From Fragum whitleyi (Eukaryota > Mollusca > Bivalvia > Cardiida > Cardiidae), in assembly GCA_948146395.1 (NCBI GenBank), contig OX411558.1, forward strand, positions 39,575,617 to 39,639,616: DNA of 64,000 nt. The letters are read 5' to 3'. Within the stretch, counting starts at the first letter, position 1; each line of letters starts with the position of its first letter. The notes under the pieces are model-generated. The model searched no databases. It was given only the letters and a program-made list of their open reading frames with translations, and had not been told where the DNA came from. Below are positions 21,183-32,392 of this stretch, one piece after another. Position numbers and translations under genes: made by a program.

Positions 21183-21739
21183 GTGTCAAATGATTCTTTA
21201 AGCGTATGCCATCTTATCGGCCGTCTATTAAGTAAGTGTTCAGAAATATCATTTCTTTCAAATTACATGTCCATGAGGTTGTGGTTAGAGATACCCACAT
21301 ACAAAATTTAGAGAAACATCCGTTGGGAAAAGTTAAAAGTCAAAGAGAGAGACAGACATGTATACAGATGGACAGACAGACACACATACATGTACAATGG
21401 TAACATCCCATTTGGTCTACTCCCATTTCGTCTATTCCCATTTCGTCCATACAATAATGATAATAGTTTTAGTGAAAACAAAATAACTAAAAACAAAACA
21501 ACAGCAGCGTGGATTCGTTCAATGTCATTTGAAACGATAGTTTCATCCTATCTAAAATAATTTCACATGCTTGAAAAAATTTATCATTTTGGAAAAGGTA
21601 AGCACACGTGTATGGTCAGATTCTATACCCTATTAATGAAAAGACAAAAAATTATAATTAATTTCCCTTACTTAAATAAGAGTACAACTGTACTTATGAG
21701 TAAACCGGTATATTGACGAGAAAAAGGATTGTTTGTTTG
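21183..21739. other. gene-free stretch
   Basis: A short GACAGACA-type simple run lies near 21349..21395, and a triplicated phrase around 'cccatttcgtcta' near 21405..21450. No exon recognised. Confidence 0.4.
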
Positions 21740-21895
21740 TTTGAATGGGTTTTACGCCGCTTTCAACAATTTCGCAGTTATATCGCGGCGGCCGGAGTAC
21801 CTAACAATGGATTCCTGGTATTTCTTTCACCTGTACTACCATTACACCCTTTCCTAGCATCCGACTGCTATCTCACATAGGTTTACGAGACAAAG
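21740..21895 (-). mobile_element. SINE 3' part, reversed
   Basis: 'gaatgggttttacgccgctt', 'gcggcggccggagtacctaa' and 'cctagcatccgactgctatc' are the reverse complement of the SINE tail and body seen at 57540..57690. Confidence 0.8.
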
Positions 21896-21967
21896 GAAGT
21901 GTCCCACATTAGGTTTTGCTTATTTTGGCTAAAGACGCTAATTTCTGTCAAAAAATATTTACAATCA

Positions 21968-22110
21968 TAAACACCATGAAATTGACACGATGAATTATTT
22001 TGGAATGGATTTTGAATGAAATTGAATGAGAAGGATGTGTGGAGTTTTATTTAAATTAAAGAAGGGGGTCAATATAGTATCGCTAAATTCGTCCAATTTC
22101 CCCCTTAAGA
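21968..22110 (-). mobile_element. family B MITE, right half
   Basis: 'aaacaccatgaaattgacac', 'gaatgaaattgaatgagaag' and a palindrome variant 'gctaaattcgtccaatttcc' with 'cccccttaag' mark a diverged subfamily, reversed. Confidence 0.65.
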
Positions 22111-22333
22111 ATACACATTTTTTTCTGTAATTATTTTAAAATGCCTTCGGAAACAAGTCAATAAAAAGGTGAAATCTTGGATCGATTTGAGCGTACGAGT
22201 TAGGTAGTTGTTGAACTTTTTTTCTCCAAGTGAATAGATTATAGAACGTTTTAAATCCTTCGTGTGTGTGTGTTTTGAATGAGCGTAGGGGGCGTTTAAT
22301 GATTGATTAAGAATGGTATAAAATGAAATAGGA

Positions 22334-22565
22334 GTCTGTGCGTGACATTTCCAACAATTTCAATTGTGCGCAAAGCAAAGTTTCTAGCAAGCCTGTGCAG
22401 CCGCACAGTCTGACCAGAATCTTCACTGTGCGCGATGTATATAGATAAGGGAATACCTCTTCATGTGGTCAGCATATATTAATAATACATTGTATCGTTG
22501 TCAACACTTCTTAACGTTTGTACCTCAAGCAAGTGTGAAATTGTTGGAAATGTCACGCACAGGCT
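22334..22565. mobile_element. family D element, full length
   Basis: Terminal inverted repeats 'gtctgtgcgtgacatttcca' and 'ggaaatgtcacgcacaggct', plus an inner palindrome 'cctgtgcagccgcacagtct'. The ORF at 22498 lies mostly within it and is not a gene. Confidence 0.85.
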
Positions 22566-22683
22566 AATATGCCATTTTGATCGGAGTGGTCGTCAATTTT
22601 ACGATTTACTAACTGAACCTTGTGCGAGTTTTGAAAATAAAGACAATTCCTTCAACTCATCGCGTGTATGTTTTAGTTGGAAC

Positions 22684-22968
22684 AGCGTGATATTGACAAG
22701 GTGAATGATGTGGAATGATTTTTGCATAGATTTGAATGAGTTCGATGAGTGGGTTTTGCGTGAAATTCAATGGAGGTAATCCAATATCGCTAACTTTGTT
22801 TCGGATGAACAAAATTAGCGATGTTTATTACCTCCCTTAAATAAAATATGCATATGCATATAAGTTCTTTAAATAGTTTATCCCTTCAAGGACCAATCAG
22901 ACGCTTATAATTTCAATTATGTCAGTGAAATCGCGATGAGAATATAATTGAATTTTGACATCTGCCCA
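22684..22968 (-). mobile_element. family B MITE, reversed, left arm shortened
   Basis: 'gcgtgatattgacaaggtga', central palindrome ('ggaggtaatccaatatcgct' ... 'gatgtttattacctccctta'), then 'ggaccaatcagacgcttata' and 'gtgaaatcgcgatgagaa'. It ends before the CATTCATTCC block. Confidence 0.75.
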
Positions 22969-22974
22969 TCGTTC

Positions 22975-23093
22975 GGGATCATAAAACGTAGCAAACTGTT
23001 TGCCAATGTTACCTCGCTTTGTACGCAAGTCCACGTGCAAAGCAGGTGCAATTGTCTAAATGTTTGCACCGTTTTGTCATACTGAACGCAGGG
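22975..23093. mobile_element. family A MITE
   Basis: 'cgttcgggatcataaaacgt' and 'ttgtcatactgaacgcaggg' ends, with core 'gtacgcaagtccacgtgcaa'. Confidence 0.8.
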
Positions 23094-23846
23094 TGTTCAA
23101 TAAAAATGAAACAAGAAATCTATTCAAATTTGATATTAGGGTAATTTCTCAGTTGTTGACAAGAAGAAAATTATTGTCTTGAGTGAATTTACTGTGTTTC
23201 GATCTAAAGTATGGTTGAATAAAAAAAGTCTCGTTTTTGCACTGTTTAAACGAAATTGTTTGATTTAAGAAATAAAAAAAATGAATTAAAGATCTAAGGA
23301 GAGTCAACAAATGTGAAAATATGAAAACCTTTGAACAAATTGAGATTTCATCTTTTCACTGTTAATGTAAAACTCTGAATTTCCTACACATTTTAACATT
23401 GATTCCTTGAAAAGGGAACATTTCGTTTACATACACAAACGCTACCGAGTTTGTTTTTACGAATAAGTTAATAATCTCTAGTTCAAGTAGAAATTCAATT
23501 ATTCAATTACACAATAGAATACATGCATTATATAACTTTATTTTTTTCAAAAAACTTTTTATCAAATTAAAATCTCTCAGCCTAAATATTATTACGTAAA
23601 AGTTTGTATAATAAAGGCATGGTTAAGTATCATAAAAAAAAGAATTGAGTCATTCCTTGCGATTTTTTGATCATTCAATAGCAGAGATCGCATAGATATT
23701 TTAACCTTCAACAAAAAAAAAACTTTAACCAAAAATAATTGAGAAGAAACGTTTCTTTTCCAGGTCAGGATAGATTTTCTTGCGAAAACGCAACAACCTC
23801 TGCATTTAAGCAATTATTTCAATGTTTACATTTTGATTGCTAACCG

Positions 23847-23893
23847 GGAAACAGTTGTCACTGCCTATATGTTAATTGGCATTTACAGCTGTT
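23847..23893. repeat. short hairpin related to 11285..11342
   Basis: 'gaaacagttgtcactgccta' pairs imperfectly with 'ggcatttacagctgttgg'. The left arm and loop start match those of 11285..11342, so both are probably copies of one small element. Confidence 0.5.
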
Positions 23894-24083
23894 GGGCGAT
23901 GCAGCATTGAGTTGCTCTTATGATCTGGCAAATTAAGAAGAAAGGAAGCAAGAAAAGGATGAGACACGAGACAAAGATCTTAAAAGTAACTAGGTTTAAA
24001 AGAATAGCAAATGATAATAACAGAGAGATAGACATTAAGGGCATTGACCATGCACTCAGTTATAATAAAACATAATTTTGAAA

Positions 24084-24179
24084 AGTCACACCAAAAGGAA
24101 CCATCTGGGTACTCCGTAAATAATAAGTAACTAAATTAATATATAATCAAATGAATAAATAAATAAATAAATAAATATA

Positions 24180-24230
<51 letters not shown>

Positions 24231-24400
24231 GAAAAACAATTGAAGAGGGTCCGTCTAGTATTCCGTAAATAAATAAATGAAAAAAAATCAAATAAATGAA
24301 TAAATAAATTAAAATGAATAAATAAATATATAAATAAACAATTAAATAAATGAAAAAATATTTAAGAAAAACATTGAAGAGGGTTTATATGTCGCAAATT
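24084..24400 (+). repeat. TAAA microsatellite grown in a family E fragment
   Basis: 'aaaaggaaccatctgggtac' and 'tccgtaaat' resemble the family E left end. A long TAAA run follows (about 24150..24230), then a second 'gagggtccgtctagtattcc' with 'gtaaataaataaatg' and another TAAA run. The phrase 'aagaaaaacaattgaagagg' recurs near 24364 in slightly changed form. The array thus looks like repeated amplification of a family E start plus TAAA. Confidence 0.65.
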
Positions 24401-24567
24401 TATATAGGACGGTAGAATTTCTGATTCACAGAAATTGTCTATGACGTCGCAGTGAGACCAAACTTGCGTACAAGATGCTATAACATTTGCAATTTTTTTA
24501 GAAATAAATAACTCGATTCGCACGTTGAAAAAAGTGGAAGAGGGGTATAGAAGACAAGAGTAACCAT

Positions 24568-24694
24568 TCCCGCGTTCGGGATGACAAAACGGTTCCAACT
24601 GTTTGCCAATTATACCCTGCTTTGCACGCAAGTGCACGTGCAAAACGGGCTATAATTGGCAAACCATTCGCACCGTTTTGTCATCCTGAACGCA
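24568..24694. mobile_element. family A MITE
   Basis: 'ccgcgttcgggatgacaaaa' and 'ccgttttgtcatcctgaacg' ends; core 'ccctgctttgcacgcaagtg' pairs with 'cacgtgcaaaacgggc'. Very little decay. Confidence 0.85.
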
Positions 24695-24734
24695 TTACAG
24701 GCTGAAATACAAACAGTAAAAAGCACGGTTCCAC

Positions 24735-25272
24735 ATAGAGTAATTGACAGTCTCATCTCGATCAGAACCATTCAAAATTACCAATTATTCATTCCAAACA
24801 AGTTCATTTCACTCCAATCATTCAAAAACGCTCCGAAATAGTCATCACCCAGCAATACTTTATAATAAAGTATTTATCTGAAAATAATTTCAACCCAATA
24901 AAATAAAGAATCTTGATTGGTTAAAATCGCATCACGTGGGGAAATCCATTATACTTTATTTCTGTATAAAATGCAATAGGTCTTTTGGGACCCCCACCCC
25001 ACCTTCCATCAGCAAATTCTATGTTGTAGGAACTGAAAAAATTTTTATAAGTTTTTATTGGATCTTGAAAAAAGGAAGCTATTTATAGAACCCCAATGCA
25101 AATTTTATCAAAGGGAGAAAAGAAATATCACTAATTTTGTTCATCCTTAACAAAATTAGCGAAATCGGATTACATCCCTTTAGTTTCACTCACAATTCTC
25201 TCATCGCACTTATTCCTTTTCATTCCTTAATCGTTCCAAAATCATTCACATTTCGCGATGTTGTTCACTGTG
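24735..25272 (+). mobile_element. family B MITE with extra central sequence
   Basis: Left-arm pieces ('cgatcagaaccattcaaaat', 'catttcactccaatcattca') and the complete centre and right arm to 'gcgatgttgttcactgtgg' are present. Between about 24855 and 25040 lies unrelated sequence including 'gggacccccaccccacc', so this copy is diverged or carries an insertion. Confidence 0.65.
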
Positions 25273-27160
25273 GCCAAAGATTAAATTAAGTAAAATAAAA
25301 ACGTATGCATTAAGGCAATAACAAATGTATGTATGTTATAATATAAACATTTATCTATAACTTGTAAGGTTAGAGCACGATTCTATTCACGTAAAAGACA
25401 TCACTTACGTAAAATATTCATTTCACATGTTTGACCTAGTTTTGGATCGGAACTAGAACTTTGACACTAAGACGGGCAGGGGTTAAAGGTTAAACATTCG
25501 TTATACTGACTCTTTTTTAGAATAAAGTAAAACCCGTGGAGTATGAATAAAACGTTATTTGTACGTCGGGAGTAAATGAACAATCCTAACATTCCGTTGA
25601 CATAAGTTCGTCGTCTCTTTAAAATTGAGAAGTATAGATTATGTGAAAAATTCATTTTTACTTTGGACAATTCTTTTACCGTTTGGTAAATGACGATCAA
25701 TTCATTAACTTCTCTATTCAGTAATACGTGTAGGCCTCTACCGCATACAAACGCCACAAGGGAAACGGTAACGCATTATAAACGTAAATCAAAAACGTAA
25801 ATTAAGTTATAACGTGACTCGCCACGTGCGACGCAAGTAAGACAGCCTTCTGACAGGTTTGGAAATTTATAGCCTCATTTACGCATTTACCCTTAATTCT
25901 CTTATGCTGCAGTATGCTATTTCTTTAGGTATGTCAATTCACTTACACTTCCGATCTTAAAAAAAAAGACGAAAACAAGAAACAGAGCAAATTAAAAAAA
26001 AACTGACATTTTTTACTGCAAAAGAAGATGCTTTTTTTTTAGTTTTCGGGGGTAGCATATAGGTATTTTTATTGGAATCTGCAAGGAATATATTTTTTTA
26101 AAAAAAAAAAATGTTGGTTACTTTTTTATTTTCTTTTTACAATACTGAACAACAAAAATAAAGCATCACTTTTCAATGACAAATAATTTTACCCTGAAAT
26201 CGATCAATTTACTGATATGACATAACTTTAGTTTGGCCGGCCACTAGGTTCATATTTGTGATGAAATATTCCCCAACTCTTACTTAGTTGAGTAAAGACA
26301 CTTGACACTTCTGCCCGTAAAACAGATCGAACGATAATAAAGTTGGTCGAGTATTACAGCAAAAAAAAAGGTGGTAATGAAAAAGTGTAGACATTTATCA
26401 GATCAAGCAAAGTCTTCGATTTGGCGGTAGCGAAAAATTGAATTTCGGAACGCCATTGCACATAGTCCTATTGGACTGAGTCATTAAATCAAGGACACGT
26501 GCAACTGCCATGGGGGACAATAACTGGCCTATTGTAAGGTTAAAACATCGATTTTAACAGCTCTCGGTGCCGTTCGTTGGATGCTGACACGATGAGGAGG
26601 CTACATTATAAGGTGATATGACCTGAAATTCTTACTCTCTATGTCACAGTTTTTCTTGTTTTAGTGGACTATTGATTACAATGAAACACAAAAAATATTA
26701 ATTTGAGCCGAGTTTTAATCCTTCCGTAGCTAAAGCCATATGTAACACCCCATGAGCAAGTCAATGTTATGGTCCATTCAGCTCATGCAACTATGGACTT
26801 TCTTTGCGAACACCTTTTTTAAGTGATACCAATGTCTAATCTTTCACCGACCGGAGTTATCTGAAGATCTGGCACGTCAGATACGGTCTTGCAATGAGAG
26901 TAAAAAAAGGAGCACGAAAAACGCAGGGTTTTGAGTCAGATTGAGGCAGCACGCACAGCTAATGGAAAGCCATATTGGGAGTAAGTCTTGATAAATTTCA
27001 GAAATCAACGTAACAGACATTCTTTGAGTGTAATTTTGCACACGGATTCACGCGCAAGTGACTTTTACTGATTAATAGAAACCTTCTCTAATTTCATTTT
27101 TTTTTTCATTTTGGGGGTTGTACTGGTCAGAGAAATACCTAGACTGGTATCAGTCCGTTA
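25273..27160. other. gene-free stretch
   Basis: No exon, RNA gene or repeat element recognised. There are A- and T-runs near 26030 and 26090..26111. The segment 26400..26640 is less AT-rich than its surroundings, but its ORFs are short and show no domain. Confidence 0.4.
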
Positions 27161-27171
27161 AATAGATAGAG

Positions 27172-27574
27172 GATATTGAATGAGTGGTCATTGAATACCG
27201 AATTTATTAAACGAGTCATCTATAATCAGATAAAAACGAGGCTGTGCCGAGTTTTTATCTGTTTAAGGAGACGAGTTTAATAAATTCGGTATTTTATGAG
27301 CACAAATTCGATATTCTATTTATAATATGACCTGAATATCCGCAAAAATTGAGGGAATTACAGATATTTATTACTTTAAGTTATTCCGCGAAATTTGCAA
27401 ATTGACGTCATCCGTTGAACACATTATGACGTTATTTTCACAACGAAAATATGACGTTGCAAAAAGTTTTAAGCTCATTTGCATAGTTATTCCACTAGTG
27501 TAATAACACCCGTGTAATATCAAAAATATTCAACGGGGTTATTTCACTCCCGAGACGTCGGTCATATTATAAAA
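27172..27574. mobile_element. family J compound element (hairpin plus MITE)
   Basis: First comes a hairpin: 'attgaataccgaatttatta' pairs with 'taataaattcggtattttat' around 'gaggctgtgccgag'. It is followed by a section bounded by 'tttataatatgacc' (27318) and 'ggtcatattataaaa' (27560). The same two-part layout is found at 52580..52998, so the parts travel together or were duplicated together. Confidence 0.75.
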
Positions 27575-27753
27575 CATAGTATCATTAACATTTATTTTAT
27601 ACGTTAATTATTTTATACTTTCCTGTAAGTTCCTATCAACTGAGAGCCTGTTTTTTTGAAGTTAATTCATCTTTAAGTTTAACCGGGTTACCTACCTTTT
27701 TAGAAACCTTGTTCACAAACTACTTCTTAAAACAGGGCCTGGATCCCAGGCTA

Positions 27754-27866
27754 AGAAATACCAGGAAACCATTGTAAGGTGCTCCAGCCACCGCGATATA
27801 ACTGAAAAAATGTTGAAAGCGGCGTTAAACTCCATTCAATCAATCAATCAATCAATCAATCAACCT
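27754..27866 (+). mobile_element. SINE tail fragment
   Basis: 'aaataccaggaaaccattgt', 'ggtgctccagccaccgcgat', 'ttgaaagcggcgttaaactc', then a CAAT tail repeated about six times. It is strongly 5' truncated, as expected of incomplete reverse transcription. Confidence 0.85.
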
Positions 27867-28040
27867 TTTCATGTATATGACCTTTTACTCCTTGAATGCA
27901 ATGTCATCTCTAGCATATCGGCAGCGCTTAATGCGCAAAATAATTTCTGAATTTCAACTCGTAAATTTGCGTTTTCTGTCGTGATTGGGTGAAAATACAA
28001 AGATGCGATTTAGTAACAAAAATATTTTTAACTTATATTA

Positions 28041-28275
28041 AGCCTGTACCTTACATTCCCAACAATTTGAAATGTGCGTCAAGCAAAGGCTCTGGCCAGC
28101 CTGTGCATCTGCACAGGCTGAACAGAGTCGTCGCTTTGCACTTTAAAGACAGATCAGGTCTACATGTGTCTTCAGACAGTCAGCAAATATTCTTGTTGCA
28201 CTGTGGAACCGTTCAGGCTACTCAATGTTTGAACCTCACGCATTATTCAAATTGTTGGAAATGTCACGCAAAGGC
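28041..28275. mobile_element. family D element, full length
   Basis: Ends 'agcctgtaccttacattccc' and 'ttggaaatgtcacgcaaagg'; inner palindrome 'agcctgtgcatctgcacagg'. Confidence 0.8.
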
Positions 28276-28628
28276 TCTTCTGTGAAAGTATGATGGCGAC
28301 TTAAGCAAAAATCGAAATACAGTTTGGATTTGCAAATTTTGCTCTTTATTTTCCAATTATTTAGAACGTCTGAGTTGAGAGTTAAATGGAAATACTATTA
28401 TTTTATGTATGATAAAATACTCCTGGTACGAAGTAACTACATTACGATCTCTCAAATCCAAAAGCGTAGTCATAGAATTATTTTGTGAATGACCTAAGTA
28501 ATGTAGATACAATAGCGTCATAGTCAACTTTAAAGAATATATCTTGCTAGAAATCAAATTGTAGTTTCAAATTTACATATATACATATTTACAAAGAAAC
28601 ATTCTGTTCCTAGCTGACTACATTGGGA

Positions 28629-28745
28629 CTGCGCGTGACATTTCGAATTATTTTAATTGAGTACCAAGCATAGACTCTGGTCAGCCTGTGAACCCGCATA
28701 GTCTGACCAGTCTTTACTATGCGATTCGTAGATGTCTTATGGTCT
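28629..28745 (+). mobile_element. family D element, left half
   Basis: 'tgcgcgtgacatttcgaatt', 'tcagcctgtgaacccgcata' and 'gtctgaccagtctttactat'. The closing terminal repeat is missing. Confidence 0.65.
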
Positions 28746-28819
28746 TGGGGTTAGTTCTATCAAAGATCTTTTGATATATCGCACGTTATAAATACGATAC
28801 ATGGTAAGATGGGACCCTG

Positions 28820-29056
28820 GTACGAAGTTTTACTAAACATCGTACGATCAACTTATAAACCGTTAAAAATTCAAGTTGCTCCTGCAGTTGTAACCAAATG
28901 TGGAATTCTGTCATGCATTATCTCATTGGAATCGTCTTCTAAAGACGACTCTAATGAGATATTGCCGGGCAGAATATAACAATTAAGGAAAACACCAGGT
29001 AAGATTTGTGATTTTGCCTCACGTTTATTTCTATCGTAATAAGTTAACTAAAACAA
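28820..29056 (-). mobile_element. family F element
   Basis: 'cgaagttttactaaacatcg' at left; central hairpin 'tctcattggaatcgtcttct' with 'aaagacgactctaatgaga'; then 'aacaccaggtaagatttgtg'. This is the same family as the next element, arranged in the reverse order. Confidence 0.65.
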
Positions 29057-29057
29057 G

Positions 29058-29296
29058 GGCCCGTTTTACTAAACGTCTTACGAAAAAAACTGATCGTAAA
29101 TTAAAATCAAATATCTGACCAGGTGTTTTAATTCATTGAAAGATTCTGCCTTGCAATATCTTATTGGGGTCGTCTTTTAAAGACGATTCCACTGGGACGA
29201 TGCATTACAGAATTTCTTATATAATTTCCTTATAAGGAATTTTATTTTTTTACTTACGCAAAAAAATGATCGTGAAATGTTTAGTAAAACATCTAA
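29058..29296 (+). mobile_element. family F element
   Basis: Begins 'gggcccgttttactaaacgt' with 'cttacgaaaaaaactgatcg', has the central hairpin around 'ggtcgtcttttaaagacgat', and ends 'atgatcgtgaaatgtttagt' plus 'aaaacat'. A third copy is at 60712..60952. It directly abuts the preceding family F copy. Confidence 0.75.
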
Positions 29297-29374
29297 AGTA
29301 TATCTAGACAGTCAGGTTATCTTCAAAATACACTACGTATAGAACTGCCTTAGCTACAGTTAGTAGCAGCATTT

Positions 29375-29565
29375 CATTGACTCTTAGTCTTAACAAAACC
29401 ATTATAGATCGGTCATTCAACGCTCCATTCATTTTGAGCGAGGTTTGATTGTTGTTGAATGGTTTGAGTAAGAGTTTGGAATAAATGAATGGTGCGCTGA
29501 GTGAGCGATTTAGAATGGTTACGATCGGATTGATAGTCAATTTCACGAGTTTACTTATTATACGT
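29375..29565. mobile_element. short family B foldback derivative
   Basis: A left-arm piece 'aaaaccattatagatcggtc' with 'cgctccattcatttt' is followed by a reversed left arm ('gaatggtttgagtaagagtt', 'gcgctgagtgagcgatttag', 'agtcaatttcacgagtttac'). It resembles 18726..19111 on a smaller scale. Confidence 0.65.
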
Positions 29566-29745
29566 CCGTCAAGAGACATCAAAATGTCAGACCAGAGAAT
29601 GTTTTCCTTTGCTATATTTTGATTATGTTGTCTATAGATCTATATATGCTGTGCAATGCAGTGATATTTTGTTCAAAATAAAACATGAGCGATGCCGGAT
29701 AGAACCATTCCCAGCTGTAAAAGCTTGATAGTGGTCTGAAATCAA

Positions 29746-29875
29746 CCCTGCGTTCAGGTTGACAAAACGGTGCAAACAGTCAGCCAATCATATCCCGCTT
29801 TGCACACAAGTTCACGTGCAAAGCGGTGATAAATTGGCAAATAGTTTATCACCGTTTGTCATCCTGGACGCAGGG
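29746..29875. mobile_element. family A MITE, full length
   Basis: Ends 'ccctgcgttcaggttgacaa' and 'gtttgtcatcctggacgcag' plus 'gg', with core 'catatcccgctttgcacaca' and 'cacgtgcaaagcggtgataa'. Confidence 0.85.
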
Positions 29876-29929
29876 TTGGTATATTTAGGGTTCTTGTGTA
29901 CTGCGATTTTTCTCAAAAAGGTTTACACA

Positions 29930-30345
29930 CCCAAAAAACTTCAGCATAATCTATCAAAGTTCGACTTATAAGCTATCACAATTTCAGAGATATGCTCTGG
30001 AAGAAGAGATATGTCATTTGAATTAAAAGGGCTATAACTGAAACAATATGCAGAGTTGTGGTTCTTGTAAACCACAATTCTTCTGATCGAGCTCTATATA
30101 ACTATGAAGTTTCAAGTTCATTGATACTATTCAAGACTTCAAAATAAATAAGGACAATATCTCTGAAATTAAGCAAGCAAGCGCTGAAGCTCTTGTTCTC
30201 TGCAATTCTTCTGATTTAGATCTATATACATGTACCTACAAAGCTTCAAGTGGATATTGTTCATACTTTAGGACATTAGCTCCGGACAAATGTTGTGACG
30301 GAAGGACGGGCAGAGACCATTACTTTATCCCCTTCGCCAAAATGG
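29930..30345 (+). repeat. dispersed molluscan-style repeat, two internal units
   Basis: 'gagttgtggttcttgtaaac' with 'gagctctatataactatgaa' and 'gtttcaag' is echoed by 'gctcttgttctctgcaattc' with 'gatctatatacatgtaccta'. It ends with 'acggaaggacgggcagagac' and 'cattactttatccccttcgc'. The layout (ATGAAGTTTCAAG units, ACGGACGG-like stretch, CCCCTTCGCC end) is common in bivalve repeats. No coding. Confidence 0.55.
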
Positions 30346-30988
30346 AGTGGGAGTTGGGGTGTTGTAAACAGGCGTGAGAGAAAAAGGAAAATAACCAGTA
30401 AGCTTTTTCTCAACATGGCCAGCGGTCAGATGGCCACTTCAATGAATCGATGTTAAATAAACAAATGGTATTTTTGTAATGATCAACTTGTAAGTTTTCA
30501 TCTGTGGTATTTCATCGAATACTTCAATTCGTAACTCGCATCTTCCCTTCTGTCTATATGCATCGAAATGTTCAAATATTTACAAGTTTTAGTATTCATT
30601 TGTTCGTATTTCCGTAGCTCTTTTTAACGATTACAGAACATTCATCATTGAGGAGTTTTACATGTACGAACGGATAAAATGAGTTAAACTGTTTTATCGT
30701 GGTGTCTCATAGTAAAAGCTTTTCCCCGTCAACATAATCGAAATCGTTATTGCAACAGGACGCAAAAGACAGTAATGGCGTTTGAAGCAAAAGAAAATAT
30801 TTAAGAACTGATATATTATCCTTTTCTTTGAACCAAACGACAACTACGAAAATACATCAAACGAAACACCCTCTAAATTTTGCCTGAAAAGCAGATGGAT
30901 TTCAACACGTATACTTTTTTTTATCAAATGAATGAAGAACAATTAAGGAAACGTCTTCCGCCATTGTCATTCATGCTACCAAAACGAC

Positions 30989-31101
30989 GTCACGTGGTTA
31001 AGTCTGACAAGACCACGTGACCGTATAAAAGGTAAGGACTAAAACTTGTCTTACCGCACTCTAGTGGGAGCTACGGTGATATAGAGCTAGCCGAATTTCA
31101 G
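30989..31101 (+). promoter_or_regulatory. possible RNA polymerase II promoter and non-coding first exon
   Basis: An exact inverted pair GTCACGTGGT (30989) and ACCACGTGAC (31012) holds two CACGTG E-boxes; the first overlaps a cAMP-response-like ACGTCAC. TATAAAAG follows at 31024. Transcription would be expected to start near 31050-31056, and 'gccgaatttcag' with GTAGG at 31102 could be a first splice donor. E-boxes of this type bind bHLH-zip factors such as USF or MITF. No recognisable coding exon follows to the right, so the gene it would serve is unknown. Confidence 0.4.
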
Positions 31102-31232
31102 GTAGGACGAATTTTATAGCTACCATAAATTAACATAAACATAACGCTTCTTCATTATCTTATATGGTTAGTCTATATTCACATTTTTTTCCATTCCATC
31201 CTAGTTTTGCTTTTTTTACACGATCGGTCGGT

Positions 31233-31262
31233 CGTGCGTTTTTTTTTTTTTTTTTTTTTTTT
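31233..31262 (+). repeat. poly(T) tract
   Basis: An uninterrupted run of T about 25 bases long or more, preceded by 'cggtcggtcgtgcg'. It could be the poly(A) end of a reversed retroposon, but no retroposon body is visible next to it. Confidence 0.7.
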
Positions 31263-31633
31263 ATATTCGCACGTTCGTGAAACGTTTTAGAAATGGCAAA
31301 CCGCTTTTCAAGTCAATTCAAAGCGTTGAACAGTTATCAAATAATCGCAAACGTTTCTGCATCCTGAATCGATTCAATATTATGAAAGCGGTGTAAACAG
31401 TATTGCAAATCAAAATGTATGCATTCGCACAACGTTTGAAGTTTGCGTGCATGCGCTTAATTTTGAACAATTTGAACGCGTTAGTGATCCTGAGCACAGC
31501 CATGCTTTTTGATAAGCAAAACGACAGAGTATTCTACTGCGTTAAAAACGTTCACGTAATTATGTTACATCCTGGAAACTTTCTTTCCATCAGGGTGAGC
31601 AGAAATACTTGAGCGCGTGTTCATATTCAGATA

Positions 31634-31850
31634 CGCTATTCACGGAAGTGAGGTCACAATGCGAGTATACTAGAGGAAGTGAGCTCACAAGACGACGCTA
31701 TTCAGGGAAGCGAGCGCAAAAAGCGAAGCTATCCTCGAAAGCGAGCACTCAAGGCGACGCTATTCACGAAAGCGAGCTAAAAAAAGCGATGCTATTCTCA
31801 AAAGCGAGCTTAAAATAAGCGACGCTTTTAACGACATAGTGCTCATAAAG
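31634..31850 (+). repeat. 31-bp minisatellite, about 7 units
   Basis: Units follow the pattern 'cgctattcacgaaagcgagc' then 'tcaaaaagcga'. The GCTA anchor falls at 31635, 31697, 31728, 31759, 31791 and 31824, i.e. spacings of 62, 31, 31, 32 and 33. Because 31 is not a multiple of three, the open frames crossing it on both strands are not expected to be real proteins. Confidence 0.85.
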
Positions 31851-32392
31851 CGGGTAACCATTTCTTCGACGATGACGAGCGACGCTTCATCTAATGCACA
31901 AGTACGGCGTTTCAAGATTCTCTCCTTAATCACAAAATTCATAAACATGAATACCAAGACGCAGATCTTTGTCTTAGACCTTTTAAACTGTGTTACTGCA
32001 CCTTGAATAACTATGTAAAGCACCGTTGACAACGTTTTGAAAAATTAATGACGTAAAAATAACGTTGATCTAGGCCACCATTGAAAACTTCATAATAAAT
32101 TAATGACGTAAAATGGTGTAGGTCAATATTCAACTTCTCAATGAATATAGATGCACACGCTTAAGTCAGGGTTCAAAGGTCAGTGTTGTCAATACAGGTA
32201 GAGATAAAATTGACCTTTGAGATCAAATGCTTACTTCTGCCGTATGAGTGTTACAAGAAATGTTTTTACGTACAAAAGACTTTGTTTACGTAAGAAAAAG
32301 AATCGGTTACTCTATTTTGTTTGAGACAACCTGATTTTAACCTCTTCTAGAATAGATAGGTTATTGGGCTCGCAAAGGCTCGCTAATTATAG

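Noticed and set aside
31609..31818. 69-codon ORF with repeated Ser-Lys-Ala pattern
   Set aside because: Lies in the 31-bp minisatellite; the period is not a multiple of three, so no stable protein repeat is expected.
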